A stretch of DNA of 64,000 bases from Pseudomonas viridiflava (GCF_900580865.1 NZ_UTBZ01000001.1:372001-436000), one strand, 5' to 3'. Numbered from the stretch's first letter, positions 27,694 to 37,257 are shown. Notes: generated by a model from the sequence alone, not told the origin. Numbers and translations: made by a program.

Positions 27694-28610
27694 TTCAACG
27701 TCGACTCGGTAGAGTCGTCCGGCATAGGCTCTTCCCAGATACCCATCCAGCGGCCATCGTTCGGACTAAGATTTTTGAAAAAATTATTCCACTCCTCAAT
27801 CGGCCGCATTTCCAGAGCTTCTTTTTTTAACTTTCGCCTTCTCATCTCGTTTCCAAGAGTGCCTTTGAAGTTCCCCTCTTCATCAACTTCTATGCGAATC
27901 GCCGAAGAGATCATCGGATACTTCTTATCACCAAATAGCGCAACAAGAGCTGCAGCCTTCCGAACATGCACACCTAAAAAAACAGACTGTCCAGAAGCAT
28001 CAGTAATAAAAGCCTCACAGTTCGGAAATCCATCACCAGTTATATATGTCACTACATCTAAATGCTTTGCCACTCGATCGAGCGTCATTATAACTTTGTA
28101 ACTTACGTCCAGGCTTGGCACGAATGTCATTCCTGTCAATTTTTTTGTTTCCGCTGAAAATGGAAAAGCGTGATTCTCACCTGCGTAACCACCATCAACC
28201 CAAACAGTAGTGACTGCACCCTTTTCACTTTTAATTGATGGCCAGCTTCCGCCTTTGGGCTTTAACTCTGCATCATAGTGAGTATGTTCTTCACCCGCCT
28301 TCCCGGAATCATTCGACTCCGTTTGCGTATTAACAACTTCGTTCGTTGCCAGCTTTACAAAAAACCTATGCCATACACGTGAAGTTATTAGCGTACCTTG
28401 AGCGCCAGAGAGGCCGCTTGGCTTTAACGAAAAGCCGCGTGCATCACCTTCGAAGTAAAAGCCGCTCCACCCAAACGTTTTCCCTGGGTGAAACGATCTT
28501 ATGTTGAATTCATAAGTTGAAAGCTTTGCTAATTTTACGGTCGCGACCTGCCCCTCACGATTGGTAGAAGGGGTGGAAGGAGCCTGCGCCAGAGGCGTAA
28601 CGTTAGACAT
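27690..28610 (-). CDS. PAAR-linked putative T6SS effector of unknown activity
   Basis: The 306-residue product starts MSNVTPLAQAPSTPSTNREG, a low-complexity N-terminus suited to loading on PAAR. It continues with a mixed alpha/beta region (YEFNIRSFHPGKTFGWSG, YFEGDARGFSL, TTVWVDGGYAGENHAFPF, YITGDGFPNCEAF). It has no signal peptide, no membrane segment and no motif of lipases, nucleases or peptidases that I recognise. The gene overlaps the PAAR gene by eight bases and the four-TM gene by four. Base composition is AT-richer than the tss genes. Function as toxin is inferred only from this context. Confidence 0.6.
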   Translation of the reverse strand: MSNVTPLAQAPSTPSTNREGQVATVKLAKLSTYEFNIRSFHPGKTFGWSGFYFEGDARGFSLKPSGLSGAQGTLITSRVWHRFFVKLATNEVVNTQTESNDSGKAGEEHTHYDAELKPKGGSWPSIKSEKGAVTTVWVDGGYAGENHAFPFSAETKKLTGMTFVPSLDVSYKVIMTLDRVAKHLDVVTYITGDGFPNCEAFITDASGQSVFLGVHVRKAAALVALFGDKKYPMISSAIRIEVDEEGNFKGTLGNEMRRRKLKKEALEMRPIEEWNNFFKNLSPNDGRWMGIWEEPMPDDSTESTLK

Positions 28611-29121
28611 TCGCGACTCCTGCTGGAGGAAGCAGGGAAATTTTCAATATCTGGGAAGCTTTACCGGTGCTAACAGCTTTGGTGTGGCCGTTGGCGTCCG
28701 TCACGCCCTCATAAATCTCACCTGACTCGGTCTCCAATCGGTAGCCGTAATTTGCCACCGGGCTACCTTCGTCGTCCCTCAAAACGAAAAAGTCATTGAA
28801 ATAGCCAGGCATTGGAACTGGCGGCACAAACGGCGCCGGCGTATGCGAATTGCCAATAATCACCGTCCCGGACCCAGCCGTAACCTTGTTCCCATGCGAA
28901 CCCACCGAACCGACCGTTGCAGCAGGTTTGCCGTTAATCAACACCGTGGTCGCCAGATCGCCGACCATCGCACCACCACACGCCGAGGCATCGCCTTGGC
29001 GGGCGGCCGCGAGGCCATCGAAGAACACGTCGCCGGAACCGGCGGCGATCGGGTTGGTACCGTGGCCTGGAAGTGGGCAAGCGGTGGGGTCGGATACGCG
29101 TGCTGCTGGTTTGCCAGACAT
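28603..29121 (-). CDS. PAAR-domain spike-tip protein with C-terminal extension
   Basis: Residues 1-~95 are a PAAR domain (MSGKPAARVSDPTACPLPGHG, GSGDVFFDGLAAARQGD, TVLINGKPAATVGS, GSGTVIIGN) with Cys and His residues for the zinc at the tip. Residues ~105-172 form an extension (FNDFFVLRDDEGSPVANYGYRLE, VTDANGHTKAVSTGKAS) like a small beta sandwich, probably an adaptor for the next gene's product, whose start overlaps the end by eight bases. It caps VgrG. The gene begins 11 bases after the tssE stop. Confidence 0.9.
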   Translation of the reverse strand: MSGKPAARVSDPTACPLPGHGTNPIAAGSGDVFFDGLAAARQGDASACGGAMVGDLATTVLINGKPAATVGSVGSHGNKVTAGSGTVIIGNSHTPAPFVPPVPMPGYFNDFFVLRDDEGSPVANYGYRLETESGEIYEGVTDANGHTKAVSTGKASQILKISLLPPAGVANV

Positions 29122-29132
29122 CGGGGATCTCC

Positions 29133-29540
29133 TTAGGTGACCTTCACTTGTCCGCTGCCATCCAGGCGGGCGGAAAAACTGACCTGACGCTTGAAACCTT
29201 CAACTTCCAGCAGGCCTTCGATGCTGAAGGCGAGGCGCAGTTGATCGTGGTCACGCGGCAGGGAAATGACACGCACGTTGCTCAGGCGCGGCTCGTAGGC
29301 TTCGATGAAGTTTTCGATGGCCAGACGGGCCTGACTCAGGGAGTCGTGCAGGCTCAGACGCATGTCATTGAGATCGGGCAACCCGTAGTCGGCCAGCGTT
29401 TGCACGCTGCCGGCCCGGGTGCTGAGCATTTTGGCCAGATGGGCAGCCACTGACGCCATGGCACAAGCCTCAAGGCTGTTGCCCTTGCGTAGTTGCGCGT
29501 CGCCGTTGAGGCGTTCGAACAGGCTGCCGTATCCGTCCAT
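29133..29540 (-). CDS. tssE: TssE, gp25-like baseplate protein of T6SS
   Basis: The 135-residue product starts MDGYGSLFERLNGDAQLRKG and has the gp25-like core with SVQTLADYGLPDLNDM, typical of TssE/HsiF. It initiates sheath assembly in the baseplate. It follows tssC by nine bases. Confidence 0.94.
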   Translation of the reverse strand: MDGYGSLFERLNGDAQLRKGNSLEACAMASVAAHLAKMLSTRAGSVQTLADYGLPDLNDMRLSLHDSLSQARLAIENFIEAYEPRLSNVRVISLPRDHDQLRLAFSIEGLLEVEGFKRQVSFSARLDGSGQVKVT

Positions 29541-29549
29541 GAGTCGCTC

Positions 29550-31025
29550 TTACTCTTTGTCCAGCTTGCCAACCAGCGACAGGGTGAAATCGGCACCCAT
29601 GTACTTGAAGTGCGGACGCACGTTCAAGCTCACGCGGTACCAGCCCGGCTCGCCTTCAACGTCGCTGACGATCACTTGCGCAGCGCGCAGCGGACGACGG
29701 CCACGGACTTCGGCGCTCGGGTTTTCCTGGTCGGCGACGTACTGACGGATCCACTTGTTCAGTTCCAGCTCGAGGTCGGTACGTTCTTTCCACGAACCGA
29801 GTTGCTCGCGCTGCAGCACTTTCAAGTAGTGAGCCAGGCGGTTGACGATCATCATGTACGGCAGTTGGGTGCCGAGCTTGTAGTTCAGCTCTGCGGCCTT
29901 GCCTTCTGCGCTGATGCCGAAGAACTTCGGCTTCTGCACCGAGCTGGCGGAGAAGAACGCCGCGTTGTCGGAGCCTTTACGCATGGTCAGGGAGATGAAG
30001 CCTTCCTCGGCCAGTTCGTATTCACGACGGTCGGAAACCAGAACCTCAGTAGGGATCTTGGTTTCGATTTCGCCCATGCTTTCGAAATGGTGCAACGGCA
30101 GGTCTTCAACCGCGCCACCGCTCTGCGGGCCGATGATGTTCGGGCACCAGCGGAATTTGGCGAAGCTGTCGGTCAGCTTGGTGCCGAACGCGTAAGCAGT
30201 GTTGCCCCACAGGTAGTGCTCGTGGCTGTTGGCAACGGTTTCCTTGTACACGAACGATTTGACCGGGTTTTCTTCCGGATCGTACGGGTTACGCAGCAGG
30301 AAACGCGGCACGGTCAGGCCAACATAACGAGAGTCTTCCGAAGTACGGAAGCTCTGCCATTTGGCGAATTGCGGGCCTTCGAAGTGGTCTTTCAGATCTT
30401 TCAGATCCGGCAGGCCGGTGAAGCTTTCCAGACCGAAGAATTTCGGGCCGGCCGCAGCGATGAACGGCGCGTGCGACATGCACGAAACGCTGGCCACGTA
30501 CTGCATCAGCTTCACGTCTGGCGAGCTTGGCGACATGTAGTAGTTGGCGATGATCGCGCCCACAGGCTGACCACCGAACTGGCCGTATTCAGCGGTGTAG
30601 ATGTGCTTGTACAGGCCCGACTGCATGACTTCCGGCGAATCTTCGAAATCGTCCAGCAGGTCTTCTTTCGAGACGTTGAGGATTTCGATCTTGATGTTTT
30701 CGCGGAAGTTGGTGCGGTCGACCAGCAACTGCAGACCACGCCACGACGATTCCAGCGCCTGGAAATCCGGGTGGTGCAGGATTTCGTCCATCTGACGGCT
30801 GAGCTTGGCATCGATCTCGGCGATCATGCGGTCAACCATGGCCTTCTTGACCGGCTCACCGTTGTTCTGCGGCTTGAGCAGTTCTTCGATAAACGCCGAC
30901 ACACCGCGCTTGGCGATGTCGTAGGCTTCGTCGTCCGGAGTCAGACGGGTTTCGGCGATGATGCTGTCGAGAATGCTGTATTCGCCGCTGGCGGCGCTCT
31001 TCTCTTGTGCTGCGCTAGTGCTCAT
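29550..31025 (-). CDS. tssC: TssC (VipB), large sheath subunit of T6SS
   Basis: The 491-residue product has the TssC pattern: PDFQALESSWRGLQLLVDRT, ILNVSKEDLLDDFEDSPEV and the conserved C-terminus PGWYRVSLNVRPHFKYMGADFTLSLVGKLDKE (given here in outline). It polymerises with TssB to form the contractile sheath. tssB lies 25 bases upstream. Confidence 0.97.
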   Translation of the reverse strand: MSTSAAQEKSAASGEYSILDSIIAETRLTPDDEAYDIAKRGVSAFIEELLKPQNNGEPVKKAMVDRMIAEIDAKLSRQMDEILHHPDFQALESSWRGLQLLVDRTNFRENIKIEILNVSKEDLLDDFEDSPEVMQSGLYKHIYTAEYGQFGGQPVGAIIANYYMSPSSPDVKLMQYVASVSCMSHAPFIAAAGPKFFGLESFTGLPDLKDLKDHFEGPQFAKWQSFRTSEDSRYVGLTVPRFLLRNPYDPEENPVKSFVYKETVANSHEHYLWGNTAYAFGTKLTDSFAKFRWCPNIIGPQSGGAVEDLPLHHFESMGEIETKIPTEVLVSDRREYELAEEGFISLTMRKGSDNAAFFSASSVQKPKFFGISAEGKAAELNYKLGTQLPYMMIVNRLAHYLKVLQREQLGSWKERTDLELELNKWIRQYVADQENPSAEVRGRRPLRAAQVIVSDVEGEPGWYRVSLNVRPHFKYMGADFTLSLVGKLDKE

Positions 31026-31050
31026 TGTGTTGGCTTCCTTGGCTGGAGTC

Positions 31051-31554
31051 TCAGGCGTCCGGGGCTGCGGCGTTCAGGCCCAGCTCACCGAGTACGCGAC
31101 CGCGGGATTCGTCGTCGGCGAGCACGCCTTCGATCGCTTTACGGAACGCAGGTGCGTTACCCAGCGGGCCTTTGAGGGCCACCAGCGCATCGCGCAGTTC
31201 CATCAGTTTTTTCAGCTCAGGCACTTGCTCGACCAGGCTGGCCGGGTTGAAGTCCTTCATCGAATTGACGCGCAGTTGCACAGCCAGCTCGTCGGCCTCG
31301 CCATCTTCCTGCAGACGGTTCGGCACGCTCAGCGTCAGACCCAGTTCTTGCTTGGCCAACACTTCGTCGAAGGTCATCTTGTCGATGCTGATCGGCTTGC
31401 GATCTTCGATTTTGCGATCGTCCTTGCGGTGGGTGTAGTCACCGATTGCCAGCAGCTTCAGCGGCAGTTCAATCTCTTCCTGAGCACCGCCGGTGGCGGG
31501 TTTGAAGGTGACGTTGATGCGTTCCTTGGGGGCTACCGAGCCTTCTTTGGCCAT
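31051..31554 (-). CDS. tssB: TssB (VipA), small sheath subunit of T6SS
   Basis: Start chosen at ATG 31554 (MAKEGSVAPKERINVTF), preceded by AAGGAG at the usual distance; the longer upstream frame overlaps tssA. The product has 167 residues, normal for TssB. Conserved LPLKLLAIGDYT and the hydrophobic helix that joins TssC (FNPASLVEQVPELKKLMELR) are present. Confidence 0.97.
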   Translation of the reverse strand: MAKEGSVAPKERINVTFKPATGGAQEEIELPLKLLAIGDYTHRKDDRKIEDRKPISIDKMTFDEVLAKQELGLTLSVPNRLQEDGEADELAVQLRVNSMKDFNPASLVEQVPELKKLMELRDALVALKGPLGNAPAFRKAIEGVLADDESRGRVLGELGLNAAAPDA

Positions 31555-31586
31555 GGCTTTTCTCCTTGCGGTTGTGGCCCTGGGGC

Positions 31587-33149
31587 CTATTCGAGTACCA
31601 CTTCGAGGTCGAGGTGGCACAGCCTGCGATAAATCTCTTCCTTGCGTTCACGTACGGCATGGTTCTGCGGCAACAACTCGCAGCAGCTATGCAGTAGATG
31701 CAGCACTTCCAATGCAAGATCGGGCTCCCAGGCGTGCAGGCCTGAGTCCTGTAATGTCTGATCGAGGGTTTCCAGCTGGTTCTTGGCCAGTTCGTATTTC
31801 TTGGCCGTGAAGCACAGGCGCGCGAGGGCGAACTGCCAGAAGAAGCGTTCGCGGCCACCGTGAGCGGATTGCAAACCCTGCTTGAGGGTCTGCACGGCAG
31901 GCTTCAGGCCTTCCTTGCGCAGCAGCGGCAGAACTTCTTCGAGGGCCTTTTCCCAAGCCGGCTGGGTTTCGACGTTTTCGCTTTCGACCTTGCGCGGCGC
32001 GCTGGCGCTTTGCAGGTGCGGCATGACGTTGGCGGCGATCCACGCCCGGGTGGACGGATCGGCAAACGGCGCGCCGTCATGGAAACGCAACTCGACAATG
32101 CCGGGCAGCCTTTGAACCAAAAGCGCGAAGTGGATTTCCACTTCGCGCATTGCCAGCTCGGCGTTGAGGTTCTGGAGACACTCCCAGACCATCCTCTGGC
32201 CATCGAACCAGAACGGCGCCTTCGCCAGGCTCGCCTCCAGTTCCACCAGCAGGTCAGCGTATTTGCCCTGATCGAAACGGTCCTGATAGAGCTTGAGCTT
32301 TTCCAGCGGCAAGCCGCGCAGCACGGTGATCTGCTCGGCGTTGCGCTCGGGCACCGCGTCGATGGTCATCCACAACAACGTGCGGTTCAGGCGCAGGGCA
32401 CGCAGGTCGGTGGCTTTCTGCTTGAGCCACCAGGCGCACAACGGGCGGGCACTTTCCTGCTGGGCGCGCAGAGCTTTGTGCGCGTCTCGTTCGTTATCGA
32501 TCGGAGCGCCGGGGGTGAGCAACTGGCTCGCCGCCTGCTTGACCTGCGCCACCGCCGCACCGACCACACCGGGGGCCGGCTGATTGTCGGCCGCGCGCTG
32601 GATCATGGTTTTCAGGCGACGGGAGATCGGCAGCAACAGCGGCGAGTCATCGCCCAGGTGCTCAGCACACGCCGCTTCGAGACCGGACAGGTGCTCGGAG
32701 AGCTGCCGGAACATCGGCAACTGCTCTTTGATCGCAATGTTTTCGGTGATGACCTGCTCGAGACGCGGCACCAGCCAGCCGATGGCGGCGGCACGGGTGC
32801 GGGGTTTGAGCGGGTGAACGTCGGCCCAGTTGTTTTCCGACAAATGGTGCAGCAAGCCGAGGCCGGCAAGGAGGCCGGGGAAGGATTCGCGCTGGTACAG
32901 CGACCAGGTCAGCCAGGCGCCGACACGCAAATCCTTGGATTGGGTACGCAGCAGATTTTCGCTGTTTTCGCGAATTTTCAGCCAGTCGATCTGCCCGCTT
33001 TCGTGCATCGACGAAGCTTTGGCCAGCTCACTTTCCAACGCCTCGAATTCGCTCGAAAAACGAACGTCTTCGCCCGCAAAATTCTCTTTGGAAACAGAGA
33101 CTTTAGCGAGTTCGAGGTAATGGGCGGAAAGTTTGCTTGAGTAGGACAT
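31587..33149 (-). CDS. tssA: TssA, ImpA-domain cap/baseplate protein of T6SS
   Basis: The 520-residue product has an ImpA_N region near residues 20-130 (DWLKIRENSENLLRTQSKDLRV, GLGLLHHLSENNWADVHPLKP) followed by helical segments. It is the first gene of the operon, matching hsiA2 in HSI-II. TssA coordinates tail-tube and sheath growth. The 640 bases before it should hold the operon promoter. Confidence 0.93.
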   Translation of the reverse strand: MSYSSKLSAHYLELAKVSVSKENFAGEDVRFSSEFEALESELAKASSMHESGQIDWLKIRENSENLLRTQSKDLRVGAWLTWSLYQRESFPGLLAGLGLLHHLSENNWADVHPLKPRTRAAAIGWLVPRLEQVITENIAIKEQLPMFRQLSEHLSGLEAACAEHLGDDSPLLLPISRRLKTMIQRAADNQPAPGVVGAAVAQVKQAASQLLTPGAPIDNERDAHKALRAQQESARPLCAWWLKQKATDLRALRLNRTLLWMTIDAVPERNAEQITVLRGLPLEKLKLYQDRFDQGKYADLLVELEASLAKAPFWFDGQRMVWECLQNLNAELAMREVEIHFALLVQRLPGIVELRFHDGAPFADPSTRAWIAANVMPHLQSASAPRKVESENVETQPAWEKALEEVLPLLRKEGLKPAVQTLKQGLQSAHGGRERFFWQFALARLCFTAKKYELAKNQLETLDQTLQDSGLHAWEPDLALEVLHLLHSCCELLPQNHAVRERKEEIYRRLCHLDLEVVLE

Positions 33150-33572
33150 CCATGGCCTTTATTAAGGATTACAGTCAGGCGCCTGTTGGAGTTACCGCGG
33201 CGCGGGACAGTATCGAAGAGCGGTGATGCGACTCATCCAATTGAGATGTGCTCTTTCAAGTGGGCGCATCGTAATCACTATGATGGCCACTAGCAAGCAT
33301 CTGATTAAACAACAAGACGAAGTGTTCTTTGTTTGTTGTAGGAGGTTTCCCTATATTCAGTCAGGGAATCCCCGATGCCCTGTTTATTTTCTCATACCCT
33401 TACAAAACACCGGGAAAGCCTGATTTAGAGCGATCGTTCCACCTGTCGTCGATCACGGGAAACCGGGCGTGGCAAGAATGGCGCGGAGCATGACGGGTTT
33501 TGAAAAAATCGGATGTAGGATGATTCCGAAATACTTCGGTGTTGTTTCAACAAATCACAGCGAGACAACCAA

Positions 33573-33589
33573 CAACACGGGAAGTGCCA
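33573..33589 (-). promoter_or_regulatory. Possible sigma54 promoter upstream of tssA
   Basis: The minus strand reads TGGCAC-TTCCC-GTGTT. The -24 element is perfect, but the -12 element departs from TTGCW at the usually invariant C. It is 425 bases upstream of tssA. It is listed because the locus encodes its own sigma54 activator; on sequence alone the match is weak. Confidence 0.25.
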
Positions 33590-33712
33590 TCAATATGATG
33601 GCTTTTATATATAGAGTAATGATTAAACTGTGAGGCGGATCGATAGCCAACAAATGCAATCAGTTACTCGACCTTTATAAAGGCTGCACGCCAGATTAAA
33701 TCGGCAGGCATA

Positions 33713-33751
33713 AAAAATGGGCACCCGACCGCAATCGGTGTGCCCATTTTT
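33713..33751 (-). terminator. Intrinsic terminator of hupB
   Basis: AAAATGGGCAC and GTGCCCATTTT flank a loop that contains an inner CCGA/TCGG pairing. A-tracts and T-tracts on both sides make it able to act in both directions; it stands 40 bases after the hupB stop. Confidence 0.85.
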
Positions 33752-33790
33752 CTACACGGTTCTCCCCGTTATTCGAGGAGTTCGCCGCAA

Positions 33791-34066
33791 TTAAGGATTG
33801 ACGCTGTCTTTCAACGATTTGCCTGGCTTGAACGCAACGGTGTTGCTGGCCTTGATTTTCACCGGCTCGCCGGTTTGCGGGTTTTTGCCGGTGCGGGCGC
33901 CGCGGTGGCGTTGCAGGAAGGTGCCGAAGCCGACCAGCGTCACGCTGTCCTTGCGGTGCAGAGCGCCGGTGATTTCTTCGAGAACGGCGTTGAGTACGCG
34001 ATTGGCCTGCTCTTTGGTCAGATCTGCTTTTTCAGCGATTGCAGCGGCGAGTTCTGGTTTACGCAT
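33791..34066 (-). CDS. hupB: DNA-binding protein HU (beta-type)
   Basis: The 91-residue product starts MRKPELAAAIAEKADLTKEQA and contains VGFGTFLQRHRGARTGKNPQTGE, the HU beta-arm with the conserved RNP-type motif. HU bends and compacts DNA. It is the usual size of HU. The position before the rubredoxin genes matches PA5348. Confidence 0.93.
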   Translation of the reverse strand: MRKPELAAAIAEKADLTKEQANRVLNAVLEEITGALHRKDSVTLVGFGTFLQRHRGARTGKNPQTGEPVKIKASNTVAFKPGKSLKDSVNP

Positions 34067-34256
34067 TAGTGAAGCCCCTTTGACGGTTTTTTGTTGTTAT
34101 GTCCGTGCTGTTCTCGTTGGAACAGCGCCCAAGGCGCCGCAGGCTCTACTCTGCGGCAGACGGGAGTGAGAATGGCACGCGGATACCGGCGGCGCCAGTC
34201 TCCCCGCGACCTTTGTAGGGGCAAAAGCGGGGTGATTCCGACAGAACGACCGGTAT

Positions 34257-35405
34257 TTACGCCAGCAGGGCCGGAAGCTGTTTGTTCAGGGCGAGTTTTT
34301 CCATCACCGCCGCGCCGGTCAGCGCATAACCGAGCAATTGGCCGTCGGCGCTGTGACACAGGGCCTTGATGTCGGCGCCCTGCCCTTCGACCGTCCAGAC
34401 GCCTTCGCTGCCCCGTGGCGGTGGCGATACGACCAGCGGACACACCGGGGTTTTCACAGTGATCGGCATCGGGCCGTAGCTGACGGCGGTCGGGTTACCG
34501 GCGAGGGTTTGTGCCAGTGCTCGCGCACAGCTCATGAGAGGCATTACGTACAACAGATTCAGCCCGTCGACCTCAGCGCAGTCGCCCAAGGCGTAGATAT
34601 TGGCGTGGGAGGTTTTCAGGTGCCGGTCGACCACGACGCCGCGATTGACCTGTACGCCAGCGGCCGCCGCCAGATCGATGCGCGGACGCAGACCAATGGC
34701 CGAGACCACCACATCGCATGGGATGACCTGGCCGTCGGACAGATGCGCTTCGAGACCGTCGGCGACTTTCTGCAATCGGGTCAGTACCGGGCCGAGATGA
34801 AATTTCGCACCGAGGCTTTCCAGCCCGGCCTGCACGGCTGCCGCAGCCGCCGGGTGCAGCAGCATCGGCATGACTTGTTCACAGGGTGCAACCAGTTGCA
34901 CTTCGTAGCCGCCGAGGATCAGGTCGTTGGCGAATTCGCAGCCAATCAGACCGGCGCCCAGCAGCAAGACGCGGCGCTTACCGGCCGCTGCCGCACGGAA
35001 ACGTGCATAGTCTTCGAGATCATTGATCGGGAACACCAGATCCGCGCCATCGCCTTCGATGGGCACACGCACGGTTTCTGCGCCCCAGGCGAGGATCAGA
35101 TCGCGGTAATAAACCGCTTCTTCGCCGATCCACAGGCGTTTGTGCCCGGCATCGATGCCGCTGATGCGCGTATGAGTGCGCACCTCGGCCTTCAACTGCT
35201 CGGCCATCGCGCCTGGTTCAGCCATGCTCAGGCCGTCGGCGTCCTTGTTCTTGCCGAAACCGGTGGAGAGCATCGGTTTGGAGTAAGAGCGGCCGTCATC
35301 AGCCGTAATCAACAGCAACGGGGTTTCGCTATCGAGTTTGCGAAACTCGCGGGCCAGGTTATAGCCCGCCAGCCCAGTGCCAACGATGACGACAGGTGCG
35401 CTCAT
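34257..35405 (-). CDS. Rubredoxin-NAD(+) reductase
   Basis: The 382-residue FAD enzyme starts with a dinucleotide-binding site ([19 protein letters not shown]) and has a second one for NAD ([17 protein letters not shown]), plus [14 protein letters not shown] for FAD. It lies 21 bases after the rubredoxin gene, so the pair forms an electron chain NADH to reductase to rubredoxin, used for alkane hydroxylation or oxidative-stress defence in Pseudomonas. The P. aeruginosa equivalent is PA5349. Confidence 0.92.
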   Translation of the reverse strand: MSAPVVIVGTGLAGYNLAREFRKLDSETPLLLITADDGRSYSKPMLSTGFGKNKDADGLSMAEPGAMAEQLKAEVRTHTRISGIDAGHKRLWIGEEAVYYRDLILAWGAETVRVPIEGDGADLVFPINDLEDYARFRAAAAGKRRVLLLGAGLIGCEFANDLILGGYEVQLVAPCEQVMPMLLHPAAAAAVQAGLESLGAKFHLGPVLTRLQKVADGLEAHLSDGQVIPCDVVVSAIGLRPRIDLAAAAGVQVNRGVVVDRHLKTSHANIYALGDCAEVDGLNLLYVMPLMSCARALAQTLAGNPTAVSYGPMPITVKTPVCPLVVSPPPRGSEGVWTVEGQGADIKALCHSADGQLLGYALTGAAVMEKLALNKQLPALLA

Positions 35406-35426
35406 GCCTTACTCCTTTCGATTTGC

Positions 35427-35594
35427 TTAGTTGATTTCGATCATTTCGAAGTCCATTTTGCCGACGCCGCAGTCCGGGCACAGCCAGTCTGCCGGTACGT
35501 CTTCCCAACGGGTGCCCGGCGCAATGCCGTCATCCGGCCAGCCATCGGCTTCGTTGTAGATCAGGCCACAGACGATGCATTGCCACTTTTTCAT
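35427..35594 (-). CDS. Rubredoxin
   Basis: The frame from ATG 35594 to TAA 35427 encodes 55 residues starting [20 protein letters not shown]. The four iron ligands are two C-x-x-C pairs at Cys6/Cys9 and Cys39/Cys42 (CPDC), with [13 protein letters not shown] between them. It carries electrons from the reductase encoded next. It is a single-domain rubredoxin of normal size. Confidence 0.95.
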   Translation of the reverse strand: MKKWQCIVCGLIYNEADGWPDDGIAPGTRWEDVPADWLCPDCGVGKMDFEMIEIN

Positions 35595-35795
35595 TCAGAT
35601 ACTTCCTCAGGGTTCAGGCTGGGTGCCGGCGCGGACGGTCGATGGGTGCTGCGCTGCCATCCGGCTCAGGGCGTTTTGTACTGATGGTGCCGGGCAGATG
35701 CAAGCCTGTTCGGCGCAACGGCGACCCGGATCAATCAATCTCGCCGCTCGCCATGGTAAGCTCGCCGCCTCATTTGCGGCCAATAATGACTCATT

Positions 35796-36356
35796 GTGCA
35801 ACATTCAAATGCCTGCCCGACCCCGCTCTGGCTGACCCAAAGCCGACTGACGCCCCTCCCCGATTCGTTGACCCTCGACTGGTTGTTCGACGAAGGCTCC
35901 CTCACCCGCCGACTGACCCGGCTGTCCAATGACGGCTTCAGCGTCACGCCGCTGTTTGAAGGCTGGGACACCTTGCGCGCTGACGAATGTGCGGCGCTGG
36001 ATCTGGCTGAGGGCAGCGAAGGCTGGGTACGCGAGGTGTATTTGCGCGGTCACGGCGAGGCTTGGGTGTTCGCCCGTAGCGTCGCATCGCGCGCCGCTTT
36101 GCAGGGTGACGGCTTGCACATGGACGAACTGGGCAGCCGCTCGCTGGGCGAATTGCTGTTTTGCGATCAGGCGTTCCAGCGCCGCGCCATCGAAGTGTGT
36201 CACTACCCTGAAGAATGGCTGCCACCAGCCGCGAAAGCGCCCGAGCTGTGGGGCCGACGCTCGCGTTTCGACCGCGGCGCGCTGAGCGTATTGGTCGCGG
36301 AAATCTTCCTGCCGAGCCTGTGGAACGCCGCCCGCGCCCATCCGGAGAACTGCTGA
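35796..36356 (+). CDS. ubiC: Chorismate pyruvate-lyase
   Basis: The 186-residue product contains [20 protein letters not shown] and ends [19 protein letters not shown], the UbiC pattern. The enzyme converts chorismate to 4-hydroxybenzoate and pyruvate, the first step of ubiquinone synthesis. Its stop overlaps the ubiA start by one base (TGATG). Confidence 0.94.
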   Translation: MQHSNACPTPLWLTQSRLTPLPDSLTLDWLFDEGSLTRRLTRLSNDGFSVTPLFEGWDTLRADECAALDLAEGSEGWVREVYLRGHGEAWVFARSVASRAALQGDGLHMDELGSRSLGELLFCDQAFQRRAIEVCHYPEEWLPPAAKAPELWGRRSRFDRGALSVLVAEIFLPSLWNAARAHPENC

Positions 36357-37246
36357 TGTATCAGAGCCTGCTCAAGTCGCTGAATCGCTTGAACCCGCGT
36401 GCCTGGGATTTCATTCAGTTGACGCGGATGGACAAGCCGATCGGCATTTACCTGCTGTTGTGGCCGACGCTGTGGGCGCTGTGGATTGCCGGCAAAGGCT
36501 CGCCGTCGCTGGCCAATATCGTGATTTTTGTCCTCGGCGTGGTGCTGACCCGCGCCGGCGGTTGCGTGATCAACGACTGGGCGGATCGCAAGGTCGACGG
36601 CCACGTCAAACGCACCGCGCAACGACCATTAGCTGCGGGCAGAATCAGTTCGAAAGAAGCCTTGGTGTTCTTCGCCCTGCTGATGGGCGTGAGTTTCCTG
36701 CTGGTGCTGTGCACCAATGCACCGACCATCGGGCTGTCGCTGGGCGGTCTGGCGCTGGCCTTCACTTATCCGTTCATGAAGCGCTACACCTATTACCCGC
36801 AAGTGGTGCTGGGCGCGGCGTTTTCGTGGGGCATGCCAATGGCGTTCACTGCCGAGACCGGTGAGTTGCCGGCGGCGGCATGGCTGCTGTGGATCGCCAA
36901 CCTGCTGTGGACGGTGGGTTACGACACCTATTACGCGATGACTGACCGTGATGATGATTTGAAGATCGGCGTTAAGTCGACGGCGATTCTGTTTGGCGAG
37001 GCGGATCGGGTGATCATCCTGAGCCTGCAGGCGTTGTCGCTGGGCTGCCTGTTGCTGGCCGGCTCGAAGTTCGAGTTGGGCGTCTGGTTCCATCTCGGCT
37101 TGCTGGTGGCTGCAGGGTGTTATGCGTGGGAGTTCTGGTACACGCGGGATCGAGATCGCATGCGTTGCTTCAAGGCGTTTTTGCACAACCACTGGGCCGG
37201 GTTGGCGATTTTCGTCGGGATCGTGCTGGATTACGCGTTACGCTAA
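36356..37246 (+). CDS. ubiA: 4-hydroxybenzoate octaprenyltransferase
   Basis: Start at ATG 36356 ([19 protein letters not shown]). The product has 296 residues and many membrane segments. The two Asp-rich prenyl-diphosphate sites are NDWADRKVD and [12 protein letters not shown]. It attaches the prenyl tail to 4-hydroxybenzoate made by UbiC. The longer upstream frame overlaps ubiC and is not real. Confidence 0.96.
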   Translation: MYQSLLKSLNRLNPRAWDFIQLTRMDKPIGIYLLLWPTLWALWIAGKGSPSLANIVIFVLGVVLTRAGGCVINDWADRKVDGHVKRTAQRPLAAGRISSKEALVFFALLMGVSFLLVLCTNAPTIGLSLGGLALAFTYPFMKRYTYYPQVVLGAAFSWGMPMAFTAETGELPAAAWLLWIANLLWTVGYDTYYAMTDRDDDLKIGVKSTAILFGEADRVIILSLQALSLGCLLLAGSKFELGVWFHLGLLVAAGCYAWEFWYTRDRDRMRCFKAFLHNHWAGLAIFVGIVLDYALR

Positions 37247-37257
37247 ACGCAATTCAA

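Larger units (their letters stand above)
33150..33790. other. Intergenic region upstream of the T6SS operon
   Basis: Between the hupB stop and the tssA start there are 641 bases without a convincing gene. It is AT-richer than its surroundings. It holds the hupB terminator at the right end and a possible sigma54 -24 element at 33584-33589 on the minus strand. The T6SS promoter must lie here, but I see no clear sigma70 promoter. Confidence 0.6.

Noticed and set aside
33460..33485. TGGCAAGAATGGCGC as a sigma54 promoter on the plus strand
   Set aside because: It has GG-N10-GC spacing but faces away from tssA and towards no plus-strand gene.
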